DNA from: Planctomycetota bacterium
GTDB taxonomy: Bacteria; Planctomycetota; UBA1135; GCA-002686595
Assembly: GCA_016712565.1 (NCBI GenBank)
Contig: JADJQU010000001.1
Coordinates: 434,001-498,000, forward strand
Direction: 5' to 3'
Length of the DNA stretch: 64,000 nt
Both the position numbers and the translations under genes were made by a program. Shown here piece by piece: positions 30,353-38,362 of this stretch (position 1 is its first letter; the number at the start of each line of letters is the position of its first letter). The notes below the pieces were generated by a model, which was not told the DNA's origin, searched no databases, and was given only the letters and a program-made list of their open reading frames with translations.

Positions 30353-30718
30353 CTATGTCCCGTCGTCCGAGTCCAGCAGGTCGCGTTCCTCCTGCTCCTC
30401 CTCGCGCTCGATGCGCCTCCGATCCCGCGGGGCCACCAGCCGAATCGCGAGGGCACCTCCCCGGTTCACCCGGCTGAAGCCCAGCACACCCAGGGCCCGC
30501 GCCTCGCTGCCCGCGAGCCAGCCCTCGATGTGGGAGCGAAGCACGGGCACCTGCCCCGGATTGCCGAAGCCCAGCCCCGTGATGGCCAGGAGACCGGAGG
30601 CCCCGCGCACCCGGGCGCCGTGCAGCGCCCGCCGCAGCGCGCGCCCGGCCTGAGACCGGGTCATGCGATGTAAGTCAATGCTTGGCATTGAGTTAGGATC
30701 GTTCCAGCGAGAGGTCAT
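30353..30718 (-). CDS. Smr-domain protein
   Basis: A 121-aa protein made almost entirely of one Smr domain: the DLHRMTRSQAGRALRRAL start, the LLAITGLGFGNPGQVPVLRSHIEGWL core (shortened here to stay brief) and the closing NRGGALAIRL strand. Stand-alone Smr proteins are predicted nicking endonucleases or ribosome-collision nucleases. The usual D-L-H motif is present, but the second motif reads TGLGFGN instead of T-G-x-G, so activity is open. Start 30718 (ATG); an ATG at 30688 would give a tighter domain. Confidence 0.75.
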   Translation of the reverse strand: MTSRWNDPNSMPSIDLHRMTRSQAGRALRRALHGARVRGASGLLAITGLGFGNPGQVPVLRSHIEGWLAGSEARALGVLGFSRVNRGGALAIRLVAPRDRRRIEREEEQEERDLLDSDDGT

Positions 30719-30898
30719 GGGGACGGCTTACGCGGAATTGACGCCCAGGGGCAGGCCGTTGCCTAAGCTATCACCGTCCGCGAGACGATTCGCGGACCGT
30801 TGGCAAGGCCGTCGTCCTACTGCGGTGGCCCTCCTTAAGAAGAACGCAACGATTCATCCAAGGGCCGGACGCGGCCCCTGACAGAAAGAAGGACACCT

Positions 30899-31117
30899 AT
30901 GAAGAACCTGCTCCTCGGTCTCGCCCTCGTCGCCGGCGCCTCTGCCTGCTCCTCGCAAAAGAACTCCGTGTCGGACGCCGCCCCGGCGACCGGCGCGAAG
31001 GTCGAGTGCAAGGAAGCTTGCGAAGCCGGCAAGTCGGAGTGCTGCGATGAGAAGGCCAAGGCCGCCTGCGAAGGCGAAGCCAAGGTCTGCCCGATGTCCG
31101 GCAAGGTCCAGGGCTGA
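30899..31117 (+). CDS. small cysteine-rich lipoprotein
   Basis: A 72-aa protein preceded by a good ribosome binding site (AAGAAGGA, 6 nt before the ATG). The signal peptide ends in G-A-S-A-C, so the mature form is lipid-anchored at Cys 17. The mature part is rich in Lys, Glu and Cys, with cysteines in VECKEACEAGKSECCDEK, AACEG and KVCPMSG. The terminal C-P-M-S-G echoes the C-P-I-S-G motif of the metal-binding-repeat protein at 35362. It may bind metal; no family recognised. A strong terminator follows. Confidence 0.7.
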   Translation: MKNLLLGLALVAGASACSSQKNSVSDAAPATGAKVECKEACEAGKSECCDEKAKAACEGEAKVCPMSGKVQG

Positions 31118-31180
31118 GCCAGCGCTACCGATTCGAGCCCCTTGCGAGCATCGCTCGGACGGGAGGCCCGAAATCGAACT

Positions 31181-31226
31181 CCGCGGTCAGGCGTCGCGCA
31201 AGCGAAGCCTGGCCGCGGTTTTTTTT
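31181..31226 (+). terminator. rho-independent terminator
   Basis: A 12-bp stem (CCGCGGTCAGGC / GCCTGGCCGCGG, one G-T pair) with a 14-nt loop is followed immediately by eight T (31219-31226). It lies 64 bp after the small lipoprotein gene and before the metal-importer operon, so it separates the two units. This is the clearest intrinsic terminator in the window. Confidence 0.92.
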
Positions 31227-31306
31227 GATTCTCCGGGAACTTGCCGCACTTGGTCGGCGACTGTGTGTTGAAACCAGCGCGGCCTGCCCCACCGCGACGT
31301 GAAACC

Positions 31307-32569
31307 ATGCAAATCAAGTTCCCGCTCCAGGCCCTGGCCGTGCTCTCCCTTGCCCCCCTGGCGGCTGCCCAGGGGAGCCCCTTCCAGACTCCGGGGATGC
31401 CCAGGTCGCCCCAGGCCGCGCCGCCCGCGGAGGGCGCCTCGGGAGCGGGCACCGGCCAGGCCGACCGATTCACCTCGGGCTTCAACCCGGCCTTCTCGTT
31501 CATCGTCGACGCCCTGGGGGAGTACACCCAGTTCTCGGACTCCACGGAGACCGACGGCGTGGCCATGGATCTGCGCATCCTGGAACTGGCCAGCCAGGCC
31601 TGGGTCGATCCCTCGGCCTGGGCCTACTTCGTGGGAGCCACCGACGGGGAGGCGCTGGCCATCGAGGAGGCCGCGGTCCACTACAAGGGCTTCGGGGGCA
31701 ATCGCACGCTGCGCGTGGGTCGGTTCTTCATCGACTTCGGCAAGCAAATGCAGGTCCACCCCCACGAGCTGCGCACCGTCGACCGGCCCCTGGCCCTGCG
31801 CGCCTACCTGGGCGAGGAGGTCAAGGGCGACGGGCTGCAGTGGGATTCCTGGGCGCCCCTGGGGGACGAGACCGCGGTGCGCTGGTCGTTCGGCGCCTTC
31901 AAGAGCCTGCTGCCCGAGGAAGCTGCCTTCGCGAACACGGACGGTGCGGGCGAGCCGATCACCTATTCCGCGGCGGACCGCAAGGACGTCGAAGACCTCA
32001 ACTTCACGGCGCGGGTCACCGGCTTTCGCGACGTGGGGGAGCGCGGGGTCTTGCAGCTCGGCGCCTCCCTGCGGGCCCTGCCGGACTACGAGGCCGCCGA
32101 TTCCAGCGGCCTGACGCGCTCGGGATTGTCCAACAACGTCTTCGGCGCGGACGCCACCTACGGATTGTCCGACGAGACCGGGCAGAAGCGACTCACCCTG
32201 GGCACGGAGGTGCTGCTCAACACCGGAGACACCGCGGCCGTGTTCGCCGACCCCGACAACACGCCCAACACGGGCGACGAGTTCCTGGACCGCGTCGACG
32301 ATCCCGGCCTGGGCCTCCTGGCCTTCGCCGACTACGCCTGGAGCCGGTCCAGTTCCGCGGGCGTGCAATATTCCCAGGCCGAGCTGCCCGATGGGAACGA
32401 GACCCTGGCCCGCGAGCTGGAGGTCTACTACACGCGCGCCCTGTCCGAGTTCCACCGCGTGCGCTTCGCGGTGACGGCCTTCGACTCCGAGACCGACTCC
32501 GATTCCCTGCGCTTCGCCATCCAGTACACCGCGTTCGTCGGCGCCCACGGCCACGGCGTCAATTGGTAG
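31307..32569 (+). CDS. outer-membrane beta-barrel protein (porin-like)
   Basis: A 420-aa exported protein from ATG 31307, with a signal peptide ending about A-A-A-Q. The mature part begins with a Pro/Ala-rich linker and then shows repeated amphipathic strands with aromatic girdles (RFFIDFG, RFAVTAFDSET, FAIQYTAFVGAHG), as in porin-like barrels. The protein ends in Trp rather than the classic Phe. Its gene is 8 bp upstream of the metal-binding protein of an ABC importer, so it is probably the outer-membrane entry point for the same metal. That role is inferred from position. Confidence 0.7.
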   Translation: MQIKFPLQALAVLSLAPLAAAQGSPFQTPGMPRSPQAAPPAEGASGAGTGQADRFTSGFNPAFSFIVDALGEYTQFSDSTETDGVAMDLRILELASQAWVDPSAWAYFVGATDGEALAIEEAAVHYKGFGGNRTLRVGRFFIDFGKQMQVHPHELRTVDRPLALRAYLGEEVKGDGLQWDSWAPLGDETAVRWSFGAFKSLLPEEAAFANTDGAGEPITYSAADRKDVEDLNFTARVTGFRDVGERGVLQLGASLRALPDYEAADSSGLTRSGLSNNVFGADATYGLSDETGQKRLTLGTEVLLNTGDTAAVFADPDNTPNTGDEFLDRVDDPGLGLLAFADYAWSRSSSAGVQYSQAELPDGNETLARELEVYYTRALSEFHRVRFAVTAFDSETDSDSLRFAIQYTAFVGAHGHGVNW

Positions 32570-32577
32570 GAGTTCCC

Positions 32578-33531
32578 GTGAAATCCACGCTGCCCGGGGT
32601 CCTGTTCCTGATTCTCGCCGCCGCGGCCTCCGCGGTTCTTCCGGCCCGCGGGGCCACCCGGCCGGCCGCCGCCGAGGCCCCGCTCAAGGTGGTCACGACC
32701 GTGCCCGACCTGGCCGACATCGTGCGCGAGATCGGCGGCGATCGCGTGGAGGTCAGCTCCATCTGCAAGGGCCGCGAGAACCTGCACGCGGTGACCGCCA
32801 AGCCCTCGCACCTGGTGGCGCTCTCGCGGGCGGACCTGTTCGTGGAGGTGGGGCTCTCCCTGGAGATCGCCTTCGTGCCCGGCCTGCTCGAAAATTGCGG
32901 CAACGAGCGCGTCAAGCCCGGGGGCAAGGGCTTCGTCAACGTCTCCGAGGGCTGGGCGGCCCTGGACGTGCCCACGTCCCTTTCGAGGCAGGCGGGCGAC
33001 GTCCACCCCCAGGGCAATCCCCACATGAACCTGGACCCGCGGGCGGGCCGCTGGATCGCGGGCAAGGTGCTCACGGCCCTGGTGCTCAACGATCCGGCGT
33101 CGAAGTCGCAGTACGAGGCGCGCCACGCCGACTACGGCAAGCGGCTGGCCGAGGCGGAGGCGCGTTGGGCCAGGCTCGGTTCTTCGTTCAAGGGCGTCCG
33201 ATTCGTCGAGTACCACCAGGAGTTCGAGTACTTCGCGGCGCGCTACGGAATGGTGATCTCAGGCAAGATCGAGACCAAGCCCGGCATACCGCCGACGCCG
33301 AACCACCTGGCGGAGCTGATGGCGTCCATGAAGCAGGCGGGCGTCAAGCTGGTGCTTTCCGCGCCGTGGTCCTCCGGCGGCGAGGTGCCTCGCATCGTCA
33401 AGGAAACCGGGGCCAAACTGGTGGAACTCCCGAATCAGTGCGGCAGTTTCCCCGGCACGGACACCTGGATCGGGATGATGGACCTGATGCACGGCCGGCT
33501 CGCCGAGGCCCTGGGCGTGCCCGCGAAGTGA
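32578..33531 (+). CDS. znuA: metal ABC transporter substrate-binding protein (ZnuA/TroA family)
   Basis: Periplasmic metal-binding protein of 317 aa. The start is GTG 32578, with AGGAG upstream overlapping the previous stop region. A signal peptide is followed by a cluster A-I fold: PLKVVTTVPDLADIVREIGG, then likely metal ligands His in ENLHAVTAKPS, His in GNPHMNLDP, His in VEYHQEFEYFAARYG, and an Asp/Glu near the C-terminus (PGTDTW). It lacks the His-rich loop of classical zinc ZnuA, so zinc versus manganese cannot be decided. Confidence 0.85.
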   Translation: MKSTLPGVLFLILAAAASAVLPARGATRPAAAEAPLKVVTTVPDLADIVREIGGDRVEVSSICKGRENLHAVTAKPSHLVALSRADLFVEVGLSLEIAFVPGLLENCGNERVKPGGKGFVNVSEGWAALDVPTSLSRQAGDVHPQGNPHMNLDPRAGRWIAGKVLTALVLNDPASKSQYEARHADYGKRLAEAEARWARLGSSFKGVRFVEYHQEFEYFAARYGMVISGKIETKPGIPPTPNHLAELMASMKQAGVKLVLSAPWSSGGEVPRIVKETGAKLVELPNQCGSFPGTDTWIGMMDLMHGRLAEALGVPAK

Positions 33532-33563
33532 CCGGGTTCGCCGCGGTGTAGACTGCGGCGCGC

Positions 33564-34283
33564 ATGCCCCCCCTGCTGCGACTCACCCAGGCCTGCTTCG
33601 GCTACGGCGGCAAGCCCGTGGTGCGGGACGTGGACCTGGAGATCCAGCCGGGGCAATTTCTGGGCATCGTCGGGCCCAACGGCGGCGGCAAGTCGACCCT
33701 GTTCAAGGGCTGCCTGGGCTTGATCGCGCCGCTTGCGGGACGCGTGGAGCGGTTCACGCGCCGCCTGGGCTACGTGCCCCAGCGCGAGCACCTGGACTCG
33801 ATCTACCCCTTGCGCGTGGACGAGGTGGTGCACATGGGGGCCTACGGCCGCCTGCGCGGCTGGCGCGGGCTCTCCACCGAGGACCGGCGTCTGGCGCAGG
33901 AGTGCCTGGAGCGCGTGGGCCTCGCCGCGCGAGCTCGCGCGCAATTCTCGGCCCTGTCGGGAGGGCAGCGTCAGCGGGTGCTGATCGCCCGGGCCCTGAT
34001 GGCGCGACCGGAACTGCTGCTGCTCGACGAGCCCACCAGCGGCGTGGACCGCGGCGCCCAGCAGCAGATCCTGGAGCTGCTCCTGGACCTGAATCGACGC
34101 GAGCGCATCGCCGTGCTGCTGGTGAGCCACCAGTTGCAGATGGTGCGCGAGGCCGTGGGGGAGGTGCTGTGGGTGGGCGGCGGCCGCGTGCAGCGCGGTG
34201 AGGCGTCCACGCTGCTCGACCCCGCGCACCTCGATCGACAGTACGGATCCGAAACGGCGGACGCCCGGACCCTCGAGGACTGA
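33564..34283 (+). CDS. znuC: metal ABC transporter ATP-binding protein
   Basis: A 239-aa ATPase with Walker A GPNGGGKST, Q-loop YVPQRE, signature LSGGQRQRV, Walker B LLLLDEPTSGVD and switch VSHQL. All motifs are complete. It lies between the binding protein (32 bp upstream) and the permease (12 bp downstream), and drives metal uptake through the inner membrane. Confidence 0.9.
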   Translation: MPPLLRLTQACFGYGGKPVVRDVDLEIQPGQFLGIVGPNGGGKSTLFKGCLGLIAPLAGRVERFTRRLGYVPQREHLDSIYPLRVDEVVHMGAYGRLRGWRGLSTEDRRLAQECLERVGLAARARAQFSALSGGQRQRVLIARALMARPELLLLDEPTSGVDRGAQQQILELLLDLNRRERIAVLLVSHQLQMVREAVGEVLWVGGGRVQRGEASTLLDPAHLDRQYGSETADARTLED

Positions 34284-34295
34284 GCGGAGCAAGGC

Positions 34296-35180
34296 ATGGA
34301 AGGCGTTCCCTGGGGCGAGAGGATCCTGCTGTTCCGCTGGGCGCTGCTGGCGGCGCTCGTGGCCAGCGCCATCTGCCCGCTGGTGGGCTCGTTCCTGCTG
34401 CTGCGCCGCACGAGCTTCTACGGCATCACCCTGCCGCTGTTCGCCACGCTGGGCGTGGTGCTCGGGTTCACGCTGCTGCCCTGGTGGATCGGTCACGTGG
34501 GGCTCGGGGGGCTGTCGGTGGAGGCCGCGCTTTCGGATTCCCACGCGGCCATGAACTACCACTTCGCCTGGGCGGCGGCGCTGACCTTCGCCGGCCTGGG
34601 AGCCCTGGTGGCGCTCGGCCGTCGCGGCGGAACCGAAACGGGGCGCGTGGCGGCGGCCTTCGCCATCGCCAATGCCTCCACGATCCTCCTGGGGCGGCTC
34701 TCGCCCCTGGGCAAAGGGTTCGTCGACGAGTTGCTCCAGGGCGAGATCCTCGGCGTGGGCGTGCACGAATTCGAGATGCTCGCCGTGCTCCTGGGCGTCG
34801 TGCTCGTGCTGTTCGTGGTGTTCCACCGGGAGCTGTTGCTGGTGAGCTTCGACCGCGAGGCCGCGCTGGTGCTCGGAGTGCGCGCCACGGCCCTCGAGGC
34901 CCTGTTGCACGGCATCACCGGGCTTTGCGTGGCCGCCGGCACGATGATCGTGGGCCCGACCCTGCTGTTCGGACTCCTGGTGCTGCCCCCCCTGGCGGCG
35001 CGGCGCTGGGCGCGGTCGATGACCAGCTTCCTGGTGCTGTCCGGCGCCTTCGGGCTGCTCTCCGCCCTGGGCGGGATCCTGGCGGCCTTCCAGTGGGACC
35101 TGCCCCTGGGCGCGGCCATCGTGGGAACCGCCGCCCTGCTCCTGGTCCCCGGGCTCCTGCGGCCTGGGGCGGGGGCCTAG
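34296..35180 (+). CDS. znuB: metal ABC transporter permease (ZnuB family)
   Basis: A 294-aa inner-membrane protein with eight or nine hydrophobic segments and the ABC-3 family pattern (LVGSFLLLRRTSFYGITLPLFA, then GILSLG-like ... GEILGVGVHEFEML, and a C-terminal GPTLLFGLLVLPPLAARRWA). It is the last gene of the importer operon that begins with the beta-barrel gene at 31307. A GC-rich gap of 180 bp separates it from the next gene. Confidence 0.88.
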   Translation: MEGVPWGERILLFRWALLAALVASAICPLVGSFLLLRRTSFYGITLPLFATLGVVLGFTLLPWWIGHVGLGGLSVEAALSDSHAAMNYHFAWAAALTFAGLGALVALGRRGGTETGRVAAAFAIANASTILLGRLSPLGKGFVDELLQGEILGVGVHEFEMLAVLLGVVLVLFVVFHRELLLVSFDREAALVLGVRATALEALLHGITGLCVAAGTMIVGPTLLFGLLVLPPLAARRWARSMTSFLVLSGAFGLLSALGGILAAFQWDLPLGAAIVGTAALLLVPGLLRPGAGA

Positions 35181-35361
35181 GCTCCCCAAGCCGCGGATCC
35201 GGGGGGGCCGGGGCGACCCCTGGGGCCTCCCCGGGGCCTTCGCCGGGGACTCGCGGGATCCTGGGGGGCCTTAGCCCTAGGATGGGCCCCCACAGATCCA
35301 GGACCGGGCCGTACCCAGGCAGATCCCTCGCCCGCGTCCCTTTTCCCCTTCGGAGATAGCC

Positions 35362-36078
35362 ATGAGAACCCGTATCGCCATGATCCTGACCCCGTTCCTG
35401 TTGCTCGCCGGCTTCGCCCTGGCCCAGAAGCCGGCGGACACGGTCCCCTCCAAGGCCGGCGACGTGGAGGCGAAGATCGCCGCGTTCCAGAAGCCCTCCT
35501 ACCCGCTCGACACCTGCCCCATCAGCGGGGAGAAGCTCGGCGGCATGGGCGAGCCCATCGACATGGTCGTGGACGGGCAACTGGTGCGCCTGTGCTGCAA
35601 CGGCTGCCGCAAGGGCGTCGAGAAGGACAAGACCGCCGTGGTCCAGAAGATCAAGGACGCGGTCGTGGCCCAGCAGTCAGTGGGCTACCCCATGGCCGAG
35701 TGCCCGATCTCCGGCGAAACAATGGACAAGCCGGTCAACCACGTGGTCGGCACGCGCCTGGTGCGCTTCTGCTGCAACGACTGCGTCAAGACCTTCACCA
35801 CCGACCCGGCCAAGCAGACCGAGGTGATGGGGAAGCTCGACACCGCCTGGATCACGGCGCAAAAGGCCAAGTACACGGTCACCAAGTGCCCGGTCAGCGG
35901 GGAAGAACTCGACGCCAAGGCCGTGGATCACCTGTACGGCACGCGGCTGGTGCGCCTGTGCTGCAACAACTGCGTCAAGGAGTTCACCAAGAAGCCCGAG
36001 CCCGTCCTGGCAAAGCTGGCCGAACTGCAGAAGGCCGCGCCCGCGCCCAAGGAAGCCCCGAAGGCCAAGGGCGAGTGA
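35362..36078 (+). CDS. exported protein with three CPxSGE...CCNxC metal-binding repeats
   Basis: A 238-aa secreted protein (signal peptide ending F-A-L-A-Q; GGAGA 8 nt before the ATG at 35362). Three repeats of about 60 residues each carry C-P-[IV]-S-G-E followed 25-30 residues later by L-V-R-[LF]-C-C-N-[GDN]-C. That gives four cysteines per repeat, resembling the YHS/TRASH type of heavy-metal-binding module. A Lys/Pro/Ala tail ends the protein. It follows the metal importer operon and may chaperone or sequester metal in the periplasm; that role is inference. Confidence 0.75.
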   Translation: MRTRIAMILTPFLLLAGFALAQKPADTVPSKAGDVEAKIAAFQKPSYPLDTCPISGEKLGGMGEPIDMVVDGQLVRLCCNGCRKGVEKDKTAVVQKIKDAVVAQQSVGYPMAECPISGETMDKPVNHVVGTRLVRFCCNDCVKTFTTDPAKQTEVMGKLDTAWITAQKAKYTVTKCPVSGEELDAKAVDHLYGTRLVRLCCNNCVKEFTKKPEPVLAKLAELQKAAPAPKEAPKAKGE

Positions 36079-36116
36079 GCCCCGGGCCCTGACCGGGCCC
36101 AGACCCAAGCCCACCC

Positions 36117-36179
36117 AGCGCCGCGCGCCGCTCGTTCACTCCGGGAACTCCGGAGGGAACGGGCGGCGCGCGGTGTTTT
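36117..36179. terminator. hairpin between convergent genes
   Basis: Arms of about 19 bp, GCGCCGCGCGCCGCTCGTTC (about 36118-36136) and GAACGGGCGGCGCGCGGTG (about 36157-36175), enclose a loop and are followed by TTTT at 36175-36179 on the plus strand. It would end transcription of the metal-binding-repeat gene and lies 12 bp from the stop of the convergent FKBP gene. Confidence 0.75.
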
Positions 36180-36191
36180 CGGGGCCGGGAA

Positions 36192-37034
36192 TCAGCGCAC
36201 GTCGAGGACCTGGATCTCGAACACCACGTCGGCGTCGGCGGGCACGCCCACCGCGGGGTTGCCCTTCTCGCCCCAGGCGAGGCCGGCCGGGATTTGCAGG
36301 CGTGCTTCGCTGCCGGGCGTCAGGCCCTCCAGCCCGCGGCGCAGGCCTTCGATCACCGGCAACTTGGCGCCCGCGCCCAGCACCACCTCGATGGGCCGGC
36401 GCGTGGCGAAGGTGGAGTCGAAGGGCTTCTCCCCGTCGGCCAGCGTGGCCTTGTAGTGCAGGGTCACCGTTCGCCCCTCGGTTGCGGCCGTGCCGCTGCC
36501 GGTCTTCGTGACCTGGATCCCGAGTTCGGCGAACTTGGGCTTGGCTTCCTTCGCCGGAGCCTCGGCTTCCTTGTCCCCGGACTTCTTCTTTCCGGACTTC
36601 TTGCCCGAGGCCTCCGCGGGCTTTTCTGCGGCGGGCTTTTCCGCGCCCTCCGCGGCCGCGACTTCCGGAGACTTCTCCTCGCCGGCCTTGGCTGCCCCCT
36701 CGCCCCCGGCGGGCGCGTCGGCCGGCGCTGCCTCGGGGGTGCCCGCGGCGTCCTCGGTCTTGGCCGCGCCGTGGCCCGCGCCCTGGGCGGCCGACGCGGC
36801 CTCGCCCTCGGGCTTCGGGGCGGCCGCGCCCGCGGCCTCCGGGGCAGCCGCCCCGTGGGTGGCTTCGGTCGTCCCCGCCCCGGTCTCGGTGGGCGGCGTT
36901 TGCGGCTCGGCGGCGCCGTGGTGCTCCGACCCGGCTCCCTCGGCGGGGGCGGGTTCGTCCTTGGAGCAGGCGGCAAGACTCAGGGAAAGGAGGGGGATCG
37001 AGGCGATCCAAAGCGAACGGAAGGAACGCTGCAT
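36192..37034 (-). CDS. FKBP-type peptidyl-prolyl isomerase lipoprotein with long low-complexity linker
   Basis: A 280-aa protein that isomerises prolyl peptide bonds in the envelope. The lipoprotein signal ends S-L-A-A-C (Cys about 23). Residues about 24-170 are an extremely biased Ala/Glu/Pro/Gly/Lys linker. The last 110 residues form an FKBP domain: TVTLHYKATLADGEKPFDST, PIEVVLGAGAKLPVIEGL, AGLAWGEKGNPAVGVPADADVVFEIQVLD. The linker probably lets the catalytic domain reach across the periplasm. It lies 8 bp downstream of pta on the same strand. Confidence 0.85.
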   Translation of the reverse strand: MQRSFRSLWIASIPLLSLSLAACSKDEPAPAEGAGSEHHGAAEPQTPPTETGAGTTEATHGAAAPEAAGAAAPKPEGEAASAAQGAGHGAAKTEDAAGTPEAAPADAPAGGEGAAKAGEEKSPEVAAAEGAEKPAAEKPAEASGKKSGKKKSGDKEAEAPAKEAKPKFAELGIQVTKTGSGTAATEGRTVTLHYKATLADGEKPFDSTFATRRPIEVVLGAGAKLPVIEGLRRGLEGLTPGSEARLQIPAGLAWGEKGNPAVGVPADADVVFEIQVLDVR

Positions 37035-37042
37035 GGGAATCC

Positions 37043-37996
37043 TCACGGTTTGGCGAGCACGGCCGCGATGACGGCCACGTTGACGATGTCGTCGGCGGTG
37101 CAGCCGCGCGACAGGTCCATGAACGGTTGATTGAGCCCCTGCACCAGCGGGCCCAGTGCGACGGCCCCGGCCAGGCGCTGGGTCAACTTGTACCCGATGT
37201 TGCCCGAGTCCAGGTCGGGGAACACCAGCACGTTGGCCTTGCCGGCGAGCGGCGAGCCGGGGGCCTTCTTCTCCGCCACGGCGGGCACGATGGCGGCGTC
37301 GAGCTGCAGCTCCCCGTCGCTGGTGAGCCCCGGGGCCCGCTTCTTGAGCAGCGCGGCCGCGGCCTGCACCTTGGCCACCCGCGGGTGCTCCGCGGAGCCC
37401 TTGGTGGAGAACGACAGCAGCGCCACCTTGGGGCTCTCGCCCACCAGGCGCCGATGGCTTTCGGCCGAGGCCACGGCGATGTCCACCAACTGCTCGCTGG
37501 TGGGGTCGGGCACCACGCCGCAGTCGGCGAAGGTCAGGGCCCGGTCCTTGAAGACCATCAGAAAGCAGGAGGACAGGGTCTTGCAGCCCGGGGCGAGCCC
37601 CACGATCCACAGGCCTGCGCGCAGCACGTCCGCCGTGGCGGACTCGCTGCCGCCGACGCCGGCCTGGACGTCGCCGGTGCGCACGAGCATGGCGGCGAAG
37701 TTGAGCGGCTCGAGGATCTTCTTCTGGGCCTCCTCGGCGCTCATGCCCTTGGCCTGGCGCAGGCGGAAGAGCTCCTCGCCGAACTTCTTGGCCCGCGGAT
37801 CCCGCGCGGGCCGGATCACCTCGACACCCGCGGGCCCCGCACCCATGTCGCCGCGGTCGATCAGCACCGGCGTGCACAGGCCCTGCTGGGCCAGCGTCGC
37901 CGCGGCCTGCCGCACGCGCGGATCCTGGGCCTCGGGCAGCACGATGCGCAGCTTGGCGCGGCGTGCCTTCTCCTGGAGTTCCAAGATCAGGTTCAT
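37043..37996 (-). CDS. pta: phosphate acetyltransferase
   Basis: Converts acetyl-CoA and phosphate to acetyl phosphate and CoA. The 317-aa length matches the short catalytic form of Pta. Characteristic motifs are RIVLPEAQDPRV near the N-terminus, GSESATADVLRAGLW in the middle, and LVFPDLDSGNIGYKLTQRLAG with LSRGCTADDIVNV near the C-terminus. Its ATG overlaps the stop of the preceding AtuA-like small gene, so pta and the AtuA pair are probably one operon. No ackA is in the window. Confidence 0.88.
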   Translation of the reverse strand: MNLILELQEKARRAKLRIVLPEAQDPRVRQAAATLAQQGLCTPVLIDRGDMGAGPAGVEVIRPARDPRAKKFGEELFRLRQAKGMSAEEAQKKILEPLNFAAMLVRTGDVQAGVGGSESATADVLRAGLWIVGLAPGCKTLSSCFLMVFKDRALTFADCGVVPDPTSEQLVDIAVASAESHRRLVGESPKVALLSFSTKGSAEHPRVAKVQAAAALLKKRAPGLTSDGELQLDAAIVPAVAEKKAPGSPLAGKANVLVFPDLDSGNIGYKLTQRLAGAVALGPLVQGLNQPFMDLSRGCTADDIVNVAVIAAVLAKP

Positions 37997-38352
37997 CGGG
38001 CGTGCGTCCGTTCGGGGGTCGAGTCGAGCACGCTCTGGGGCACGTCGAGCGTCATGCGCAAGAGCGCCAGCCCGTGGGTCTTGCCCTGGGCGTCGGTCTT
38101 GAGCGAGGCCGAACCGCCGCCCCCCAGACTGTCGGCGAAAATGAAATTGAGCACGCGCAGGCGATCGGCCTCGTAGCGCTTGACCGCGCCGAAGTTGATG
38201 CCCGCCATGGCGCGCTTCGCCGCCTCGGGCGTCAGGGCCTGCTTGAGGAAGGCGTAGGCCGCCTCCGAGCGCGCCATCACGCCCACGTTCGATCCTTCGC
38301 CCTTGTCGCCGGAGCGCGCGTCGGCGATGCGCGCGAGCACTACCTGGACCAT
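37993..38352 (-). CDS. small AtuA-associated ferredoxin-fold domain protein
   Basis: A 119-aa protein (ATG 38352) with VVLARIADARSGDKGEGSNVGVMAR at its start and LRVLNFIFADSLGGGGSASLKTDAQGKTHG in the middle. It corresponds to the C-terminal domain that in longer AtuA-type proteins is fused to the main (DUF1446) domain. Here it is a separate gene 10 bp downstream of that domain's gene. Its stop overlaps the pta start. Role unknown; association with acyl/terpene catabolism is family knowledge only. Confidence 0.75.
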   Translation of the reverse strand: MVQVVLARIADARSGDKGEGSNVGVMARSEAAYAFLKQALTPEAAKRAMAGINFGAVKRYEADRLRVLNFIFADSLGGGGSASLKTDAQGKTHGLALLRMTLDVPQSVLDSTPERTHAR

Positions 38353-38362
38353 GGAGCCTTCC

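Noticed and set aside
31227..31306. Zur- or MntR-type operator before the metal importer operon
   Set aside because: No convincing inverted repeat of the known operator types was visible in the 80 bp between the terminator and the start codon.
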